Shown here piece by piece: positions 7,125-14,127 of a DNA stretch of 15,949 bases. Numbering within the stretch: the first letter of the stretch is position 1; each line of letters begins with the position of its first letter. The notes below the pieces were generated by a model, which saw nothing but the letters and a program-made list of their open reading frames with translations, was not told the DNA's origin and did not search any database. The stretch is from Sphaerochaetaceae bacterium (GTDB taxonomy: Bacteria > Spirochaetota > Spirochaetia > Sphaerochaetales > Sphaerochaetaceae). The stretch is taken from assembly GCA_024405065.1 (NCBI GenBank), contig JAKSPF010000007.1, positions 1 through 15,949 on the forward strand, in the 5' to 3' direction. The position numbers and the translations under genes are program-made.

Positions 7125-7147
7125 AATGGAATTTTGAAATTGGCTCT
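7125..7147 (+). repeat. 23-bp direct repeat, copy 2 (downstream of the reductase gene)
   Basis: Identical to 5997-6019. Here no TAAAAT-like -10 follows the TTGAAA at the right spacing, so it is not expected to be a promoter. It ends eight bases before the stop of the truncated ATPase frame at 7155. A small palindrome (GCTAC TTAC GTAGC, 7150-7163) starts right after it. Confidence 0.95.
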
Positions 7148-7154
7148 TAGCTAC

Positions 7155-7379
7155 TTACGTAGCAGTCTGAAAACTTGGTGCAATTGCTGTATTTTTGTCA
7201 TCATCAAGTTCTATGACCAGAATATTTTTTTCCGGAACAGACTGGTTCAGCAGATATTGTTTAAAGATTTCTTTCAGTAAAAACGATTTTCCGCATCTTC
7301 TTATGCCGGTTATTACTTTTGGAAAACCGTTGTTTTTATTAGCGATTAACAATTCCAAATATTTATTCCTATTGATCAT
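7155..7379 (-). pseudogene. Truncated AAA-type ATPase (AAA_14/DUF4143-like), N-terminal stub
   Basis: The 74-residue frame begins MINRNKYLELLIANKN and has the P-loop GIRRCGKS (residues 25-32), then FLLKEIFKQYLL and NILVIELDDDKN, the typical start of predicted ATPases with a C-terminal DUF4143 domain, which are normally about 400 residues. Similarity appears to stop near residue 63; the last 11 residues (TAIAPSFQTAT) look unrelated and end at TAA 7155-7157. The Walker B, sensor and C-terminal domains are missing, so the product cannot be a working ATPase. Truncation lies next to the 23-bp repeat, which suggests that a rearrangement removed the 3' part. An AGGA-like sequence precedes the ATG, so a short peptide could still be made. 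Confidence 0.75.
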
Positions 7380-7419
7380 AGTCCTGTTATAGCAAAAGGT
7401 TATTTGTGACGTAATCCCA

Positions 7420-7445
7420 AAAAGTGTAGAATTCTACATTTTTTT
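7420..7445. terminator. AU-rich palindromic hairpin, possible bidirectional terminator
   Basis: TGTAGAATTCTACA (7425-7438) is a perfect palindrome flanked by an A run before and seven Ts after (7439-7445). The stem can extend by A-T pairs, giving a hairpin with a U tract in either direction. It lies between the antitoxin remnant and the ATPase stub, both on the minus strand. Confidence 0.45.
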
Positions 7446-7486
7446 GCGTTTGCCAATGTGGTAAGTATACCTGTCAGAAGACGTTT

Positions 7487-7738
7487 TTAACCGAACACAG
7501 CCTGACGGAGAATGGCGTTTATTCTTGTCTGATAACCATGTCCGTCCGCCTTCAACACTCCAAGAACATCGTAATCAATATGTATCTGTATCGGAGTTTT
7601 TGCAACAACAACTTTGTACCATTCCGGATGTTCCCTATTATTCTCTACATACTTATCATAGGCAATTTGTTTGATGATTGAATCTGCCCCATGTAGAGCA
7701 TATGCTGCCCTACGTTCACCATACTTGTGTATTTGGAA
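7487..7738 (-). pseudogene. BrnA-like ribbon-helix-helix antitoxin remnant without a start codon
   Basis: The minus-strand frame between a TGA (7739-7741) and TAA (7487-7489) encodes about 83 residues but has no ATG, GTG or TTG before its middle. Its C-terminal part reads IDYDVLGVLKADGHGYQTRI followed by NAILRQAVFG. This is the closing pattern of BrnA/COG3514-type antitoxins (DVL, then GKGYQTRIN and a hydrophobic helix), which bind DNA and neutralise a BrnT-type nuclease. The preceding bases in the +1 frame are open and contain ATGs, consistent with a frameshift near the 5' end. No BrnT-like toxin frame is visible beside it. The similarity is recalled, not searched. Confidence 0.55.
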
Positions 7739-7760
7739 TCAAGGACAAACGCCTCCTTGA
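7739..7760. repeat. 7-bp inverted repeat upstream of the ORF6N gene
   Basis: TCAAGGA (7739-7745) and TCCTTGA (7754-7760) enclose an 8-nt loop, 34 nt before the ATG of the ORF6N-domain gene. It could be an operator or leader hairpin for that gene. No ribosome-binding site or strong promoter is evident here. Confidence 0.35.
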
Positions 7761-7793
7761 GGATTATTTCTGCATTTGGTAAAGTAAAACCCT

Positions 7794-8687
7794 ATGGCAG
7801 ACAAAGAAATTACAGCATTGCAGCAAATTTCAACAGAAGATATTAAAAACCGCATCTATACAATTCGTGGTGTTCAGGTCATGCTGGATTCAGACTTAGC
7901 AGAGTTATATCAGGTTGAAACATTTAACTTGAACAAAGCTGTAAAAAGAAACATTGAAAGATTTCCTGAAAATTTTTGTTTTCAACTTACCGATGAAGAA
8001 TACAACAGTTTGAGATTCCAAATTGGAATATCAAACAGCCGAGGTGGACGTCGTTATAATCCGTACGGTTTCACAGAACAAGGTGTTGCGATGTTGGCAG
8101 GGGTATTACATTCCGATATTGCCGTAAAAATGAGCATAGCTATTATCAATGCATTTGTTTCCATACGCCATTTTATCTCTGACAACGCAGATATGCTTCA
8201 ACGTTTGAGAGATATGGATTTAAAGCTTCTTGAACACGATAAGAATTTCAAAGAAATCTTCAGGCAACTGCAGAATCCCAAAGAAGCCAAGGCTGTATTG
8301 TTTTTCAAAGGTCAGATGTGGGATGCCACAAGTCTGATAGAAGACATCATTGGTAAAGCCAAAAAGTCCGTTATTCTCATAGACGGCTATGTGGATAAAA
8401 AGAATCTGGATTTGTTTTCAAAAAAACACAAGAACGTAACTGTAGAACTCTATACTACAAAAACCGGTAACAAACTTACCCAGAAAGAAGTAAGTGACTT
8501 TAATAACCAATATGGCGGACTTACAATTAAATACACAAACGAGTTTCATGACAGATTCATAATACTTGATGAGAAAGAACTGTATCATAGCGGAGCATCA
8601 ATAAAAGATGCAGGAAAGAAAGCCTTTGAACTGAGTATTATTGAGGATGACAAACAACTTCAAGAAATTCTCAAAAGGCTTGTATAA
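7794..8687 (+). CDS. ORF6N-domain DNA-binding protein with a C-terminal PLD-like domain
   Basis: A 297-residue protein. Residues about 13-99 form an ORF6N (KilA-N related) domain: IRGVQVMLDSDLAELYQVET, then NLNKAVKRNIERFPENFCFQ and YNPYGFTEQGVAML. This domain is frequent in phage and mobile-island proteins and is taken to bind DNA. A helical linker (about 130-160) follows. A C-terminal region (about 165-297) resembles degenerate phospholipase-D-like folds: SVILIDGYVDKKNLDLF (192-208), FHDRFIILDEKELYHSGASI (251-270) and KDAGKKAFELSII. The canonical HxK(x)4D motif is replaced by HDRF, so catalysis is doubtful. The start at 7794 lacks a clear ribosome-binding site, but the N-terminus fits the family. 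It sits among decayed accessory genes, consistent with horizontal acquisition. Its cellular role is unknown. Confidence 0.82.
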   Translation: MADKEITALQQISTEDIKNRIYTIRGVQVMLDSDLAELYQVETFNLNKAVKRNIERFPENFCFQLTDEEYNSLRFQIGISNSRGGRRYNPYGFTEQGVAMLAGVLHSDIAVKMSIAIINAFVSIRHFISDNADMLQRLRDMDLKLLEHDKNFKEIFRQLQNPKEAKAVLFFKGQMWDATSLIEDIIGKAKKSVILIDGYVDKKNLDLFSKKHKNVTVELYTTKTGNKLTQKEVSDFNNQYGGLTIKYTNEFHDRFIILDEKELYHSGASIKDAGKKAFELSIIEDDKQLQEILKRLV

Positions 8688-8754
8688 AACACATAAAACT
8701 GAAATATTTGACGGTAATTGTTTGGTACATAAGGAAAGAGAACCAATATCTCAA

Positions 8755-8791
8755 TAAAGAAAAGTGTCGCCGAATACTATATTCGGCGACA
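8755..8791 (-). terminator. Factor-independent terminator after the MATE gene
   Basis: A perfect 11-bp stem, TGTCGCCGAAT (8765-8775) with ATTCGGCGACA (8781-8791) and a 5-nt loop. On the minus strand the stem is followed by CTTTTCTTT. It lies about 50 nt after the MATE stop. On the plus strand the following bases are AAGAC, so it does not look like a terminator for the convergent ORF6N gene. Confidence 0.78.
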
Positions 8792-8839
8792 AAGACTTAG
8801 AAGTATTAGGAAAAATCACGAAGAATGTGCAAACAGGGA

Positions 8840-10192
8840 TCAGAAATTGAACCGGCGGGTCTCTCTGCGGAAGAAGAAAAGACTCATTGCCAGAGAGAAC
8901 ACTTCGGCAAATATGAATGCAAACCATACACTGTCAAGACCGCCTGTTTTGCCTAAAATCCATGCTGCGGGGACAAGAAAGACTATTTGCCTGACTATGG
9001 AAATCACCATGCTTATCCAACCGTCACCGATTGCCTGAAACTGTGCTCCGAGTATTATGCAGACTGCAGCAAGCGGAAAAGAGAGACTGATTCTTCTGAG
9101 TGCCGTGCAACCTATTGCCTTCATTTCTTCGGATGCACTGAACAAATCAAGAAGTTTGTCCGGAATCAGCTGGAACAAGGCACAACCCGCAATCATTATA
9201 GACAATGCAACGGTCAGACCGAGCCTGAGAGCCTTTGACATTCTTTTTCTGTTTTGAGCACCGTAATTGAAACCGAGTATCGGCATAAGTCCCTGATTCA
9301 GTCCGAACACAGGCATGAATACAAAACTCTGAAGTTTGAAATAAACTCCGAATACCGTTGTGGCAAGTATGCTGAATGAAATGAGGATTGTATTCATCAG
9401 ACTGGTCATTATCGTTCCGATGCCCTGCAGTATCACTGACGGTACTCCGACGTGCAGTATGTTTCTTACGGAATTACCGTTGAGAGACGGCTTTGAAAAT
9501 TTGATCGGGACGTAGGGGTTTTTTCTGACAAATATTATTCCGACAACCATTGAAAGAATCTGTCCTGCTACCGTTGCAACTGCTGCGCCGGCTACTCCCA
9601 TGCGAGGTACTCCCAAAAGTCCGAATATGCATATAGGGTCAAATATTATGTTGAAGATTGCACCGGACAGCTGGATAAGCATAGGATGAAAAGTGTCTCC
9701 TGTTGCCTGAAGTGATTTTTCACAGCAACATGCTACAAAACAGCCGGCGCTTAAACACAGACAGATGGAAAGGTATTGTGTCCCCATGTTGATAAGTTCA
9801 GGATCTGAAGTGTACAACTTGAAGAACGGTTTTGACGTTGTCAAACCTATGACGGTGAACAATGCAGCACATATCAGGAGCATGGTGTAACCCGTTTGGG
9901 CTGCGGAAAGTGCATCGTTGTTCTTTTTTTCACCGAGTTTTCTTGAAATTACGGAGCAGATTCCTATTGATATTCCCACTGCAAATGAGAACATCAGATT
10001 CTGCATAGGGAAGGAGAGTGAGACGGCCGTCAGTGCTTTTTCACTGAAGCGAGAGACAAATACGCTGTCAACTATATTGTAAAGAGCCTGAATGAGCATT
10101 GAAAACATTGCGGGAAGTGACATCTTTCTCAACAACGTGCCTACAGGCATTGTTCCCATTCTGTTTTCTTCTTTCTGTTGTACCGTTTCCAT
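8840..10192 (-). CDS. MATE-family multidrug/metabolite efflux transporter
   Basis: A 450-residue inner-membrane antiporter of the MATE family, expected to export cationic drugs or metabolites using a Na+ or H+ gradient. Two MatE repeats are visible, at about residues 25-185 and 245-405, giving about 12 membrane segments. The opening RMGTMPVGTLLRKMSLPAMF and the following ALYNIVDSVFVSR are typical, as is FVFMPVFGLNQGLMPILGFN in the second half. The ATG at 10192 gives the N-terminus METVQQKEENRM. An internal ATG at 10159 is an alternative, since neither has a strong ribosome-binding site. It starts 60 nt after the RNA methyltransferase gene on the same strand and is probably co-transcribed. Substrate is unknown. 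Confidence 0.93.
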   Translation of the reverse strand: METVQQKEENRMGTMPVGTLLRKMSLPAMFSMLIQALYNIVDSVFVSRFSEKALTAVSLSFPMQNLMFSFAVGISIGICSVISRKLGEKKNNDALSAAQTGYTMLLICAALFTVIGLTTSKPFFKLYTSDPELINMGTQYLSICLCLSAGCFVACCCEKSLQATGDTFHPMLIQLSGAIFNIIFDPICIFGLLGVPRMGVAGAAVATVAGQILSMVVGIIFVRKNPYVPIKFSKPSLNGNSVRNILHVGVPSVILQGIGTIMTSLMNTILISFSILATTVFGVYFKLQSFVFMPVFGLNQGLMPILGFNYGAQNRKRMSKALRLGLTVALSIMIAGCALFQLIPDKLLDLFSASEEMKAIGCTALRRISLSFPLAAVCIILGAQFQAIGDGWISMVISIVRQIVFLVPAAWILGKTGGLDSVWFAFIFAEVFSLAMSLFFFRRETRRFNF

Positions 10193-10252
10193 AACGTTGC
10201 ATATTTTATCGGTATGAAATTTAATGTCAATGCGGACGAACCGGTTCTTTGC

Positions 10253-10999
10253 TCAGCTTACGGAGAACCATCGTTGAAGCATAATGCCTGCTGCAACACT
10301 TACGTTGAGAGAGCCTTTTGTGCCTGCCGTAGTTATTGTGACCCTGCTTCCGCAGCAGTGAAGGATTTCCGGGCTGATACCGAATTCCTCACTTCCCAGA
10401 ACGGCAACACCGCTCTGCGGAAAGGGAAATCTGTTTATTTCCGTACCGCCCAGTTCAAGCGCAATCACATCTTCCGGTTTGAAACCTCTGAGAAAGTCAT
10501 AAGCCTGATGCTCACTCATGAACTCCCACTGCACGGTTTCAGTTGTTCCGCGTGATGTTCTTCTTGCCCGTACATGCTCCGGACTTGCAGTTCCTTCAAT
10601 CAGGATTATCTTCTTTATTCCGAAAGAATCCGCGCTTCTGAATATTGCACCGACATTGTACGGGCTTCTGATTCTGTCAAGAACAAGAAAACGGTCAAGG
10701 ATTACCCGTTTTGACACGTCAAGTGTGCCGTTGTCATCGGTGAAATCCCAATCACTCGGTTCGGCGCCCAGACGGGACAGAAGAACCTGAGCATTATCTT
10801 CCAGTCTGAAAGACAGATGCTTCAGGTCAAGATTTTTATCAATCGGTGAAATCTGTGCAAGAGCCGAAACCGTGTTTATGTAATCAATATCAACACTCTG
10901 ACCCGTTTTTGCAATACGGGCCGCATCGGAAAGAATCATGGAGATTTTTCTGATACGAGTTCTCTCTTTGAGTGAAAGAAGTTTTTTTACTGTGAGCAT
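10253..10999 (-). CDS. TrmH/SpoU-family RNA 2'-O-methyltransferase
   Basis: A 248-residue SPOUT-class, SAM-dependent RNA ribose methyltransferase. The trefoil-knot signatures are present: DRIRSPYNVGAIFRSADSFG (108-127, motif 1 with its conserved Asn and Arg), VAVLGSEEFGIS (198-209, motif 2) and TAGTKGSLNVSVAAGIM (224-240, motif 3). The N-terminal about 95 residues are mostly helical and poorly conserved, as in putative rRNA-modifying SpoU proteins. ATG at 10999 lies inside the 3' end of rsmI with a 13-nt overlap, suggesting translational coupling of two rRNA-modification genes. Target nucleotide (tRNA G18, 23S rRNA or other) cannot be deduced from sequence. Confidence 0.9.
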   Translation of the reverse strand: MLTVKKLLSLKERTRIRKISMILSDAARIAKTGQSVDIDYINTVSALAQISPIDKNLDLKHLSFRLEDNAQVLLSRLGAEPSDWDFTDDNGTLDVSKRVILDRFLVLDRIRSPYNVGAIFRSADSFGIKKIILIEGTASPEHVRARRTSRGTTETVQWEFMSEHQAYDFLRGFKPEDVIALELGGTEINRFPFPQSGVAVLGSEEFGISPEILHCCGSRVTITTAGTKGSLNVSVAAGIMLQRWFSVS

Positions 11000-11706
11000 A
11001 CTTCATCGCTTTCATTTTCAGAGTCATTTTCTTCTGTTTTTGACGGAGGCATCACAATGAAGGCAAATTCTCCTTTTACGGTTTTCAGTTGTGAAAGTAT
11101 CTCGGACGCCGTACCGCACAGAAACTGCTCAAATGCTTTTGTTATTTCCCTGCCCAGAACAATCTGTCTGAAATTGTCCAAATTACGTATTTCCTCAAGT
11201 GTTTTCACAATTCTGAACGGACTTTCGTACACTATGAATGCCTCATTCCTTGTGAGCAGTTCTTCAAGACGCTTTCTGCGTTTCCCGCTCTTGGGACTGA
11301 GAAATCCCTCAAATGTAAATGTTTTACCTGTCATACCTGCTGCGCTTACGAGAGTTACACATGCAGACGCTCCGGGTACGGGAACAATGTCAAATCCGGC
11401 ACTGCGTACCGCTTTTACAAGGATGCTTCCCGGATCGCTCACTCCCGGAGTACCGGCATCACTGCAGTATGCAACGTCAAGTCCCTGCTGTAAGAGCCGG
11501 ATAATACCCTGACTTGATGCCGTTTCATTGTGAGCGTGACAGGCAATTATGCGTTTGCCGGTGATTCCAAGGTGATTCAGAAGCCCTTGAGTGTGTCTTG
11601 TATCCTCACAAGCTATGACATCAACTTCTTTCAGTACATTTACTGCCCGTACCGTGATGTCATCAAGATTGCCGATAGGGGTAGCAACAACATACAACCT
11701 GCTCAT
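10987..11706 (-). CDS. rsmI: 16S rRNA (cytidine1402-2'-O)-methyltransferase RsmI
   Basis: RsmI adds the 2'-O-methyl group to C1402 in the decoding centre of 16S rRNA, using SAM. The 239-residue protein has the tetrapyrrole methylase fold motifs typical of RsmI: YVVATPIGNLDDITVRA (5-21), IACEDTRHTQGLLNHLGI (31-48), HNE (59-61), YCSDAGTPGVSDPG (80-93) and VPVPGASA (108-115). A FEGFLSPKSGKRRKRLEEL segment starts at residue 132. ATG at 11706 is chosen because it puts MSRLYVVATPIGNL at the normal family start; an in-frame TTG at 11724 would add six residues. Neither has a clear ribosome-binding site. The C-terminus is acidic (EENDSENESDEV). It lies 62 nt after glnN on the same strand, with no clear terminator between them. 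Confidence 0.95.
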   Translation of the reverse strand: MSRLYVVATPIGNLDDITVRAVNVLKEVDVIACEDTRHTQGLLNHLGITGKRIIACHAHNETASSQGIIRLLQQGLDVAYCSDAGTPGVSDPGSILVKAVRSAGFDIVPVPGASACVTLVSAAGMTGKTFTFEGFLSPKSGKRRKRLEELLTRNEAFIVYESPFRIVKTLEEIRNLDNFRQIVLGREITKAFEQFLCGTASEILSQLKTVKGEFAFIVMPPSKTEENDSENESDEVCSQ

Positions 11707-11768
11707 AAAATCAGAATACAGCAAAACTGCTTAAGTTTAAACAATACACAACACAACTCTGTCCATTG

Positions 11769-13871
11769 TCAGACACTGAAAATCAACTCCTCGTTTGTGG
11801 GATACGGCCAGTATTTGTGACCTATAAGCTGTTCAAGACTGTCACAACTTGTTCTCAGTGCCTGCATCTGTGAAATTACAGATGTACTGCAGGTTATTGC
11901 TCTTGATGTTACGTCAGGCATAAGGTCTGCATCTTCAAGTGCACCTTCAAGTTCCGGAATTTTCTGAAGAATACGGTTGATGTATTTTTCTATTCTTTCA
12001 AGCAGTTTGGTTTCAGAAATACAGGACATTGAAAGGGACACCTGCTTCTTTGCGCTTATGCTTTGGGCAATTACCTTGCTGTATTCAATTGCTGCCGGTA
12101 TAACCTCACTGTTGAGCATTTCAAGCATTGTAACAGCTTCAATGCGAACAGTTTTACTGTAGTGATCCATTACTATTGAGTATCTGCTTGTCACCTCGGC
12201 AGATGTAAAAATACCGAATTTTTCAAAAAGAGCAATGTTTTTTCTTTCAATGAGACTCTGAGCAGCCTCCGCTGTGCTTTTGAAGTTGAAAAGTCCGCGT
12301 TTTTTTGCTTCTTCTTTCCATTCTTCCGAATAGTTGTTGCCGTTGAAAACAATTCTCTTATGTTTTTCATACGTGTTTTTTATAAGTCTTACAACTTCAA
12401 CATCAAAATTTTCCGCTTTTTCAAGAATATCGGCAAAATCACACAAAGTTTCCGCTACCGCTGTGTTTATCACTACATTGGGTTCCGATGCGTTAAGTTG
12501 TGAACCGAGCATCCTGAACTCAAACTTGTTGCCTGTAAATGCAATGGGGCTTGTTCTGTTTCTGTCCGATGAATCCTTGGGAAAATCAGGAAGAACATGC
12601 ACGCCGAGTACCATCTGCTGTTTTCCTTTTCTGCCTGTCTGCATTCCCACATCAATGGATTCAAGGGTTTGGGTAAGTTCGTCCCCCAAAAATATACTCA
12701 CTACTGAAGGCGGAGCTTCATCACCTCCCAGACGGCAGTCGTTGGAGGCACTTGCTGTTGTTGCACAGAGAAGGTCATTGTATCTGTCCATTGCGCATAC
12801 TACGGCAACAACAAAGAGAAGGAACCGTGTGTTTTCCTTATAGTTGTCTCCCGGTTCAAGGAGGTTTTTACCGTCATCGGTTACAAGTGACCAGTTGTTG
12901 TGTTTGCCGCTTCCGTTGATTCCTTCAAACGGTTTTTCGTGAAGCAGACATGAAAGTCCGAGTTTGTCCGCCGTTTTTTTCATCTCTTCCATAATAAGAA
13001 GGTTTCTGTCAACGGCAAGATTCACGTTGGAATGTACCGAGGCAAGTTCGTGTTGTGCCGGCGCAGTTTCATTGTGCTCGGTTTTTGCCGGAATTCCGAA
13101 CTTCCAAAGCTGTGAGTTCAGTTCTTCCATGAACCTTGCCACGCGGGGTTTTATTGCACCGAAATAGTGGTCTTCAAGCTCCTGTCCTTTGGGAGGTTTT
13201 GAACCGAGCAGAGTTCGCCCGCAGAATTTCAGATCTCGTCTTTTGTTAAACAGATTCTTGTCTATCAGAAAATACTCCTGTTCAAGACCTACGGAAGCGT
13301 TTACCCTTTGTACGTTTTTGTATCCGAAAAGTTTGAGAATCCTTATGGTCTGTTCGTTGATTGCCTCCATGGATCTGAGCAGGGGAGTTTTTTTGTCCAG
13401 AACTTCACCGCTGTATGAACAGAAAGCAGTAGGGATACAGAGAGTTTTTTCCTTTATGAAAGCAAAACTCGTCGGATCCCAAGCGGTGTAACCCCGAGCC
13501 TCAAATGTTGCTCTGAGCCCGCCTGAAGGGAAGGATGAAGCATCCGGCTCGCCCTTTATCAGTTCGGACCCTTTGAATTCCATTATTACGCTTCCGTCCT
13601 TCTGCGGACTTATAAAGCTGTCATGTTTTTCCGCAGTTGCCCCGGTAAGAGGCTGAAACCAGTGAGTATAGTGTGTTGCTCCGTTTGCTACCGCCCAGTC
13701 TTTCATTGCATTCGCAACTACGTTTGCAATGTTTATATCAAGTTCTTTGCCTACTTTTATGGTTGCCTTGAGTGCATCATACGATTCTTTGGGAAGATAT
13801 CGGCGCATTTCCTTATCGTCAAACACATAAGAACCGTAGGTTTCTGTGATAGTTTCCATAATACCGCCCAT
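11769..13871 (-). CDS. glnN: Glutamine synthetase, type III
   Basis: Makes glutamine from glutamate, ammonia and ATP, as a large GSIII homododecamer in the cytoplasm. The 700-residue length fits GSIII (about 700-730) and not GSI (about 450). Signatures include VGLEQEYFLID (194-204), the hallmark KTEHNETAPAQHELASVHSN (263-282), KPFEGINGSGKHNNWSL (313-329) and a later GNKFEFRMLGSQLNASEPN. It starts at ATG 13871 (MGGIMETITETYGS); an ATG at 13859 (METITETYGS) is equally plausible, because neither has a strong ribosome-binding site, only a weak GGGCGG before the second. A 9-bp hairpin sits immediately upstream and may control translation. It diverges from a TAXI-TRAP transporter operon. Confidence 0.96.
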   Translation of the reverse strand: MGGIMETITETYGSYVFDDKEMRRYLPKESYDALKATIKVGKELDINIANVVANAMKDWAVANGATHYTHWFQPLTGATAEKHDSFISPQKDGSVIMEFKGSELIKGEPDASSFPSGGLRATFEARGYTAWDPTSFAFIKEKTLCIPTAFCSYSGEVLDKKTPLLRSMEAINEQTIRILKLFGYKNVQRVNASVGLEQEYFLIDKNLFNKRRDLKFCGRTLLGSKPPKGQELEDHYFGAIKPRVARFMEELNSQLWKFGIPAKTEHNETAPAQHELASVHSNVNLAVDRNLLIMEEMKKTADKLGLSCLLHEKPFEGINGSGKHNNWSLVTDDGKNLLEPGDNYKENTRFLLFVVAVVCAMDRYNDLLCATTASASNDCRLGGDEAPPSVVSIFLGDELTQTLESIDVGMQTGRKGKQQMVLGVHVLPDFPKDSSDRNRTSPIAFTGNKFEFRMLGSQLNASEPNVVINTAVAETLCDFADILEKAENFDVEVVRLIKNTYEKHKRIVFNGNNYSEEWKEEAKKRGLFNFKSTAEAAQSLIERKNIALFEKFGIFTSAEVTSRYSIVMDHYSKTVRIEAVTMLEMLNSEVIPAAIEYSKVIAQSISAKKQVSLSMSCISETKLLERIEKYINRILQKIPELEGALEDADLMPDVTSRAITCSTSVISQMQALRTSCDSLEQLIGHKYWPYPTNEELIFSV

Positions 13872-13875
13872 TTGT

Positions 13876-13897
13876 TTACTTATTGAAAAATAAGTAA
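13876..13897 (-). promoter_or_regulatory. Leader hairpin at the glnN translation start
   Basis: A perfect 9-bp inverted repeat, TTACTTATT (13876-13884) and AATAAGTAA (13889-13897) with a 4-nt loop, ends 4 nt before the ATG at 13871 in the minus-strand mRNA. It occupies the place where a ribosome-binding site would lie, and none is visible. It may limit ribosome entry at this start or be a protein-binding operator. It is not a recognised glutamine riboswitch. Confidence 0.4.
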
Positions 13898-13964
13898 TTT
13901 ATTGTAATATGAGATCTTACCGTGCAAGTATAGAAAAAAGAAAAAATAATTGCAAGAAAAATGT

Positions 13965-13984
13965 ATATATGTTAATATATGTTA
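13965..13984 (+). repeat. Two tandem 10-bp repeats in the glnN/TRAP intergenic region
   Basis: ATATATGTTA occurs twice back to back (13965-13974 and 13975-13984), one helical turn apart, within a very AT-rich 256-nt divergent control region. The spacing would put two binding sites on the same face of the DNA. It might equally be simple low-complexity sequence. Confidence 0.5.
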
Positions 13985-14058
13985 CGTTATTATACTTTCA
14001 GTATTATGGCGAGCCGGAAATTTATCTCTGCTGAACGATTGCGAAAGAATCCTTTTTG

Positions 14059-14088
14059 TTGACAACTCAACAGTTTTTTTCGGAAAAT
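14059..14088 (+). promoter_or_regulatory. Possible promoter of the TAXI-TRAP operon
   Basis: A perfect -35 hexamer TTGACA (14059-14064), itself inside the small dyad GTTGACAAC, is followed after 18 nt by a weak -10 GAAAAT (14083-14088). The predicted start leaves about 33 nt before the ATG at 14128. The -10 matches the consensus poorly, so another element or sigma factor may be involved. Confidence 0.35.
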
Positions 14089-14127
14089 CAAATCAGAAAT
14101 ATATTAACGGAAACGGAGGCAGTTGAA

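Larger units (their letters stand above)
6990..7147 (+). mobile_element. Candidate interspersed repeat element, about 160 bp (full-length copy)
   Basis: Its left 47 bp recurs at 15197-15242 and its right 23 bp recurs at 5997-6019, all in the same orientation, so this stretch looks like the complete unit and the others like end fragments. In the middle are perfect 12-bp arms TTTTTGATAATT (7040-7051) and AATTATCAAAAA (7076-7087). A frame opening at GTG 7004 runs the whole length and stops with TAG at 7148-7150, just past the right end. It encodes no transposase and has no terminal inverted repeats that I can see. That the segment moves as a unit is inference from three sites. Confidence 0.45.

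Noticed and set aside
11725..11768. Terminator between glnN and rsmI.
   Set aside because: Only very short, mismatched stems (for example AGCA/TGCT) can be drawn and no T run follows.
13900..13930. Sigma-54 promoter for glnN on the minus strand (CTTGCACGG resembling a -24 element).
   Set aside because: One of the invariant GG bases of the -24 element is changed and no TGC-type -12 element follows at the required spacing.
13965..13984. The tandem ATATATGTTA repeats as a CRISPR array or replication iterons.
   Set aside because: There are only two units, with no spacers, and neither cas nor replication initiator genes nearby.
14056..14127. N-terminal extension of the TRAP receptor from TTG 14056.
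   Set aside because: It would bury the lipoprotein signal peptide; ATG 14128 has GGAGG at 8 nt and begins the signal directly.
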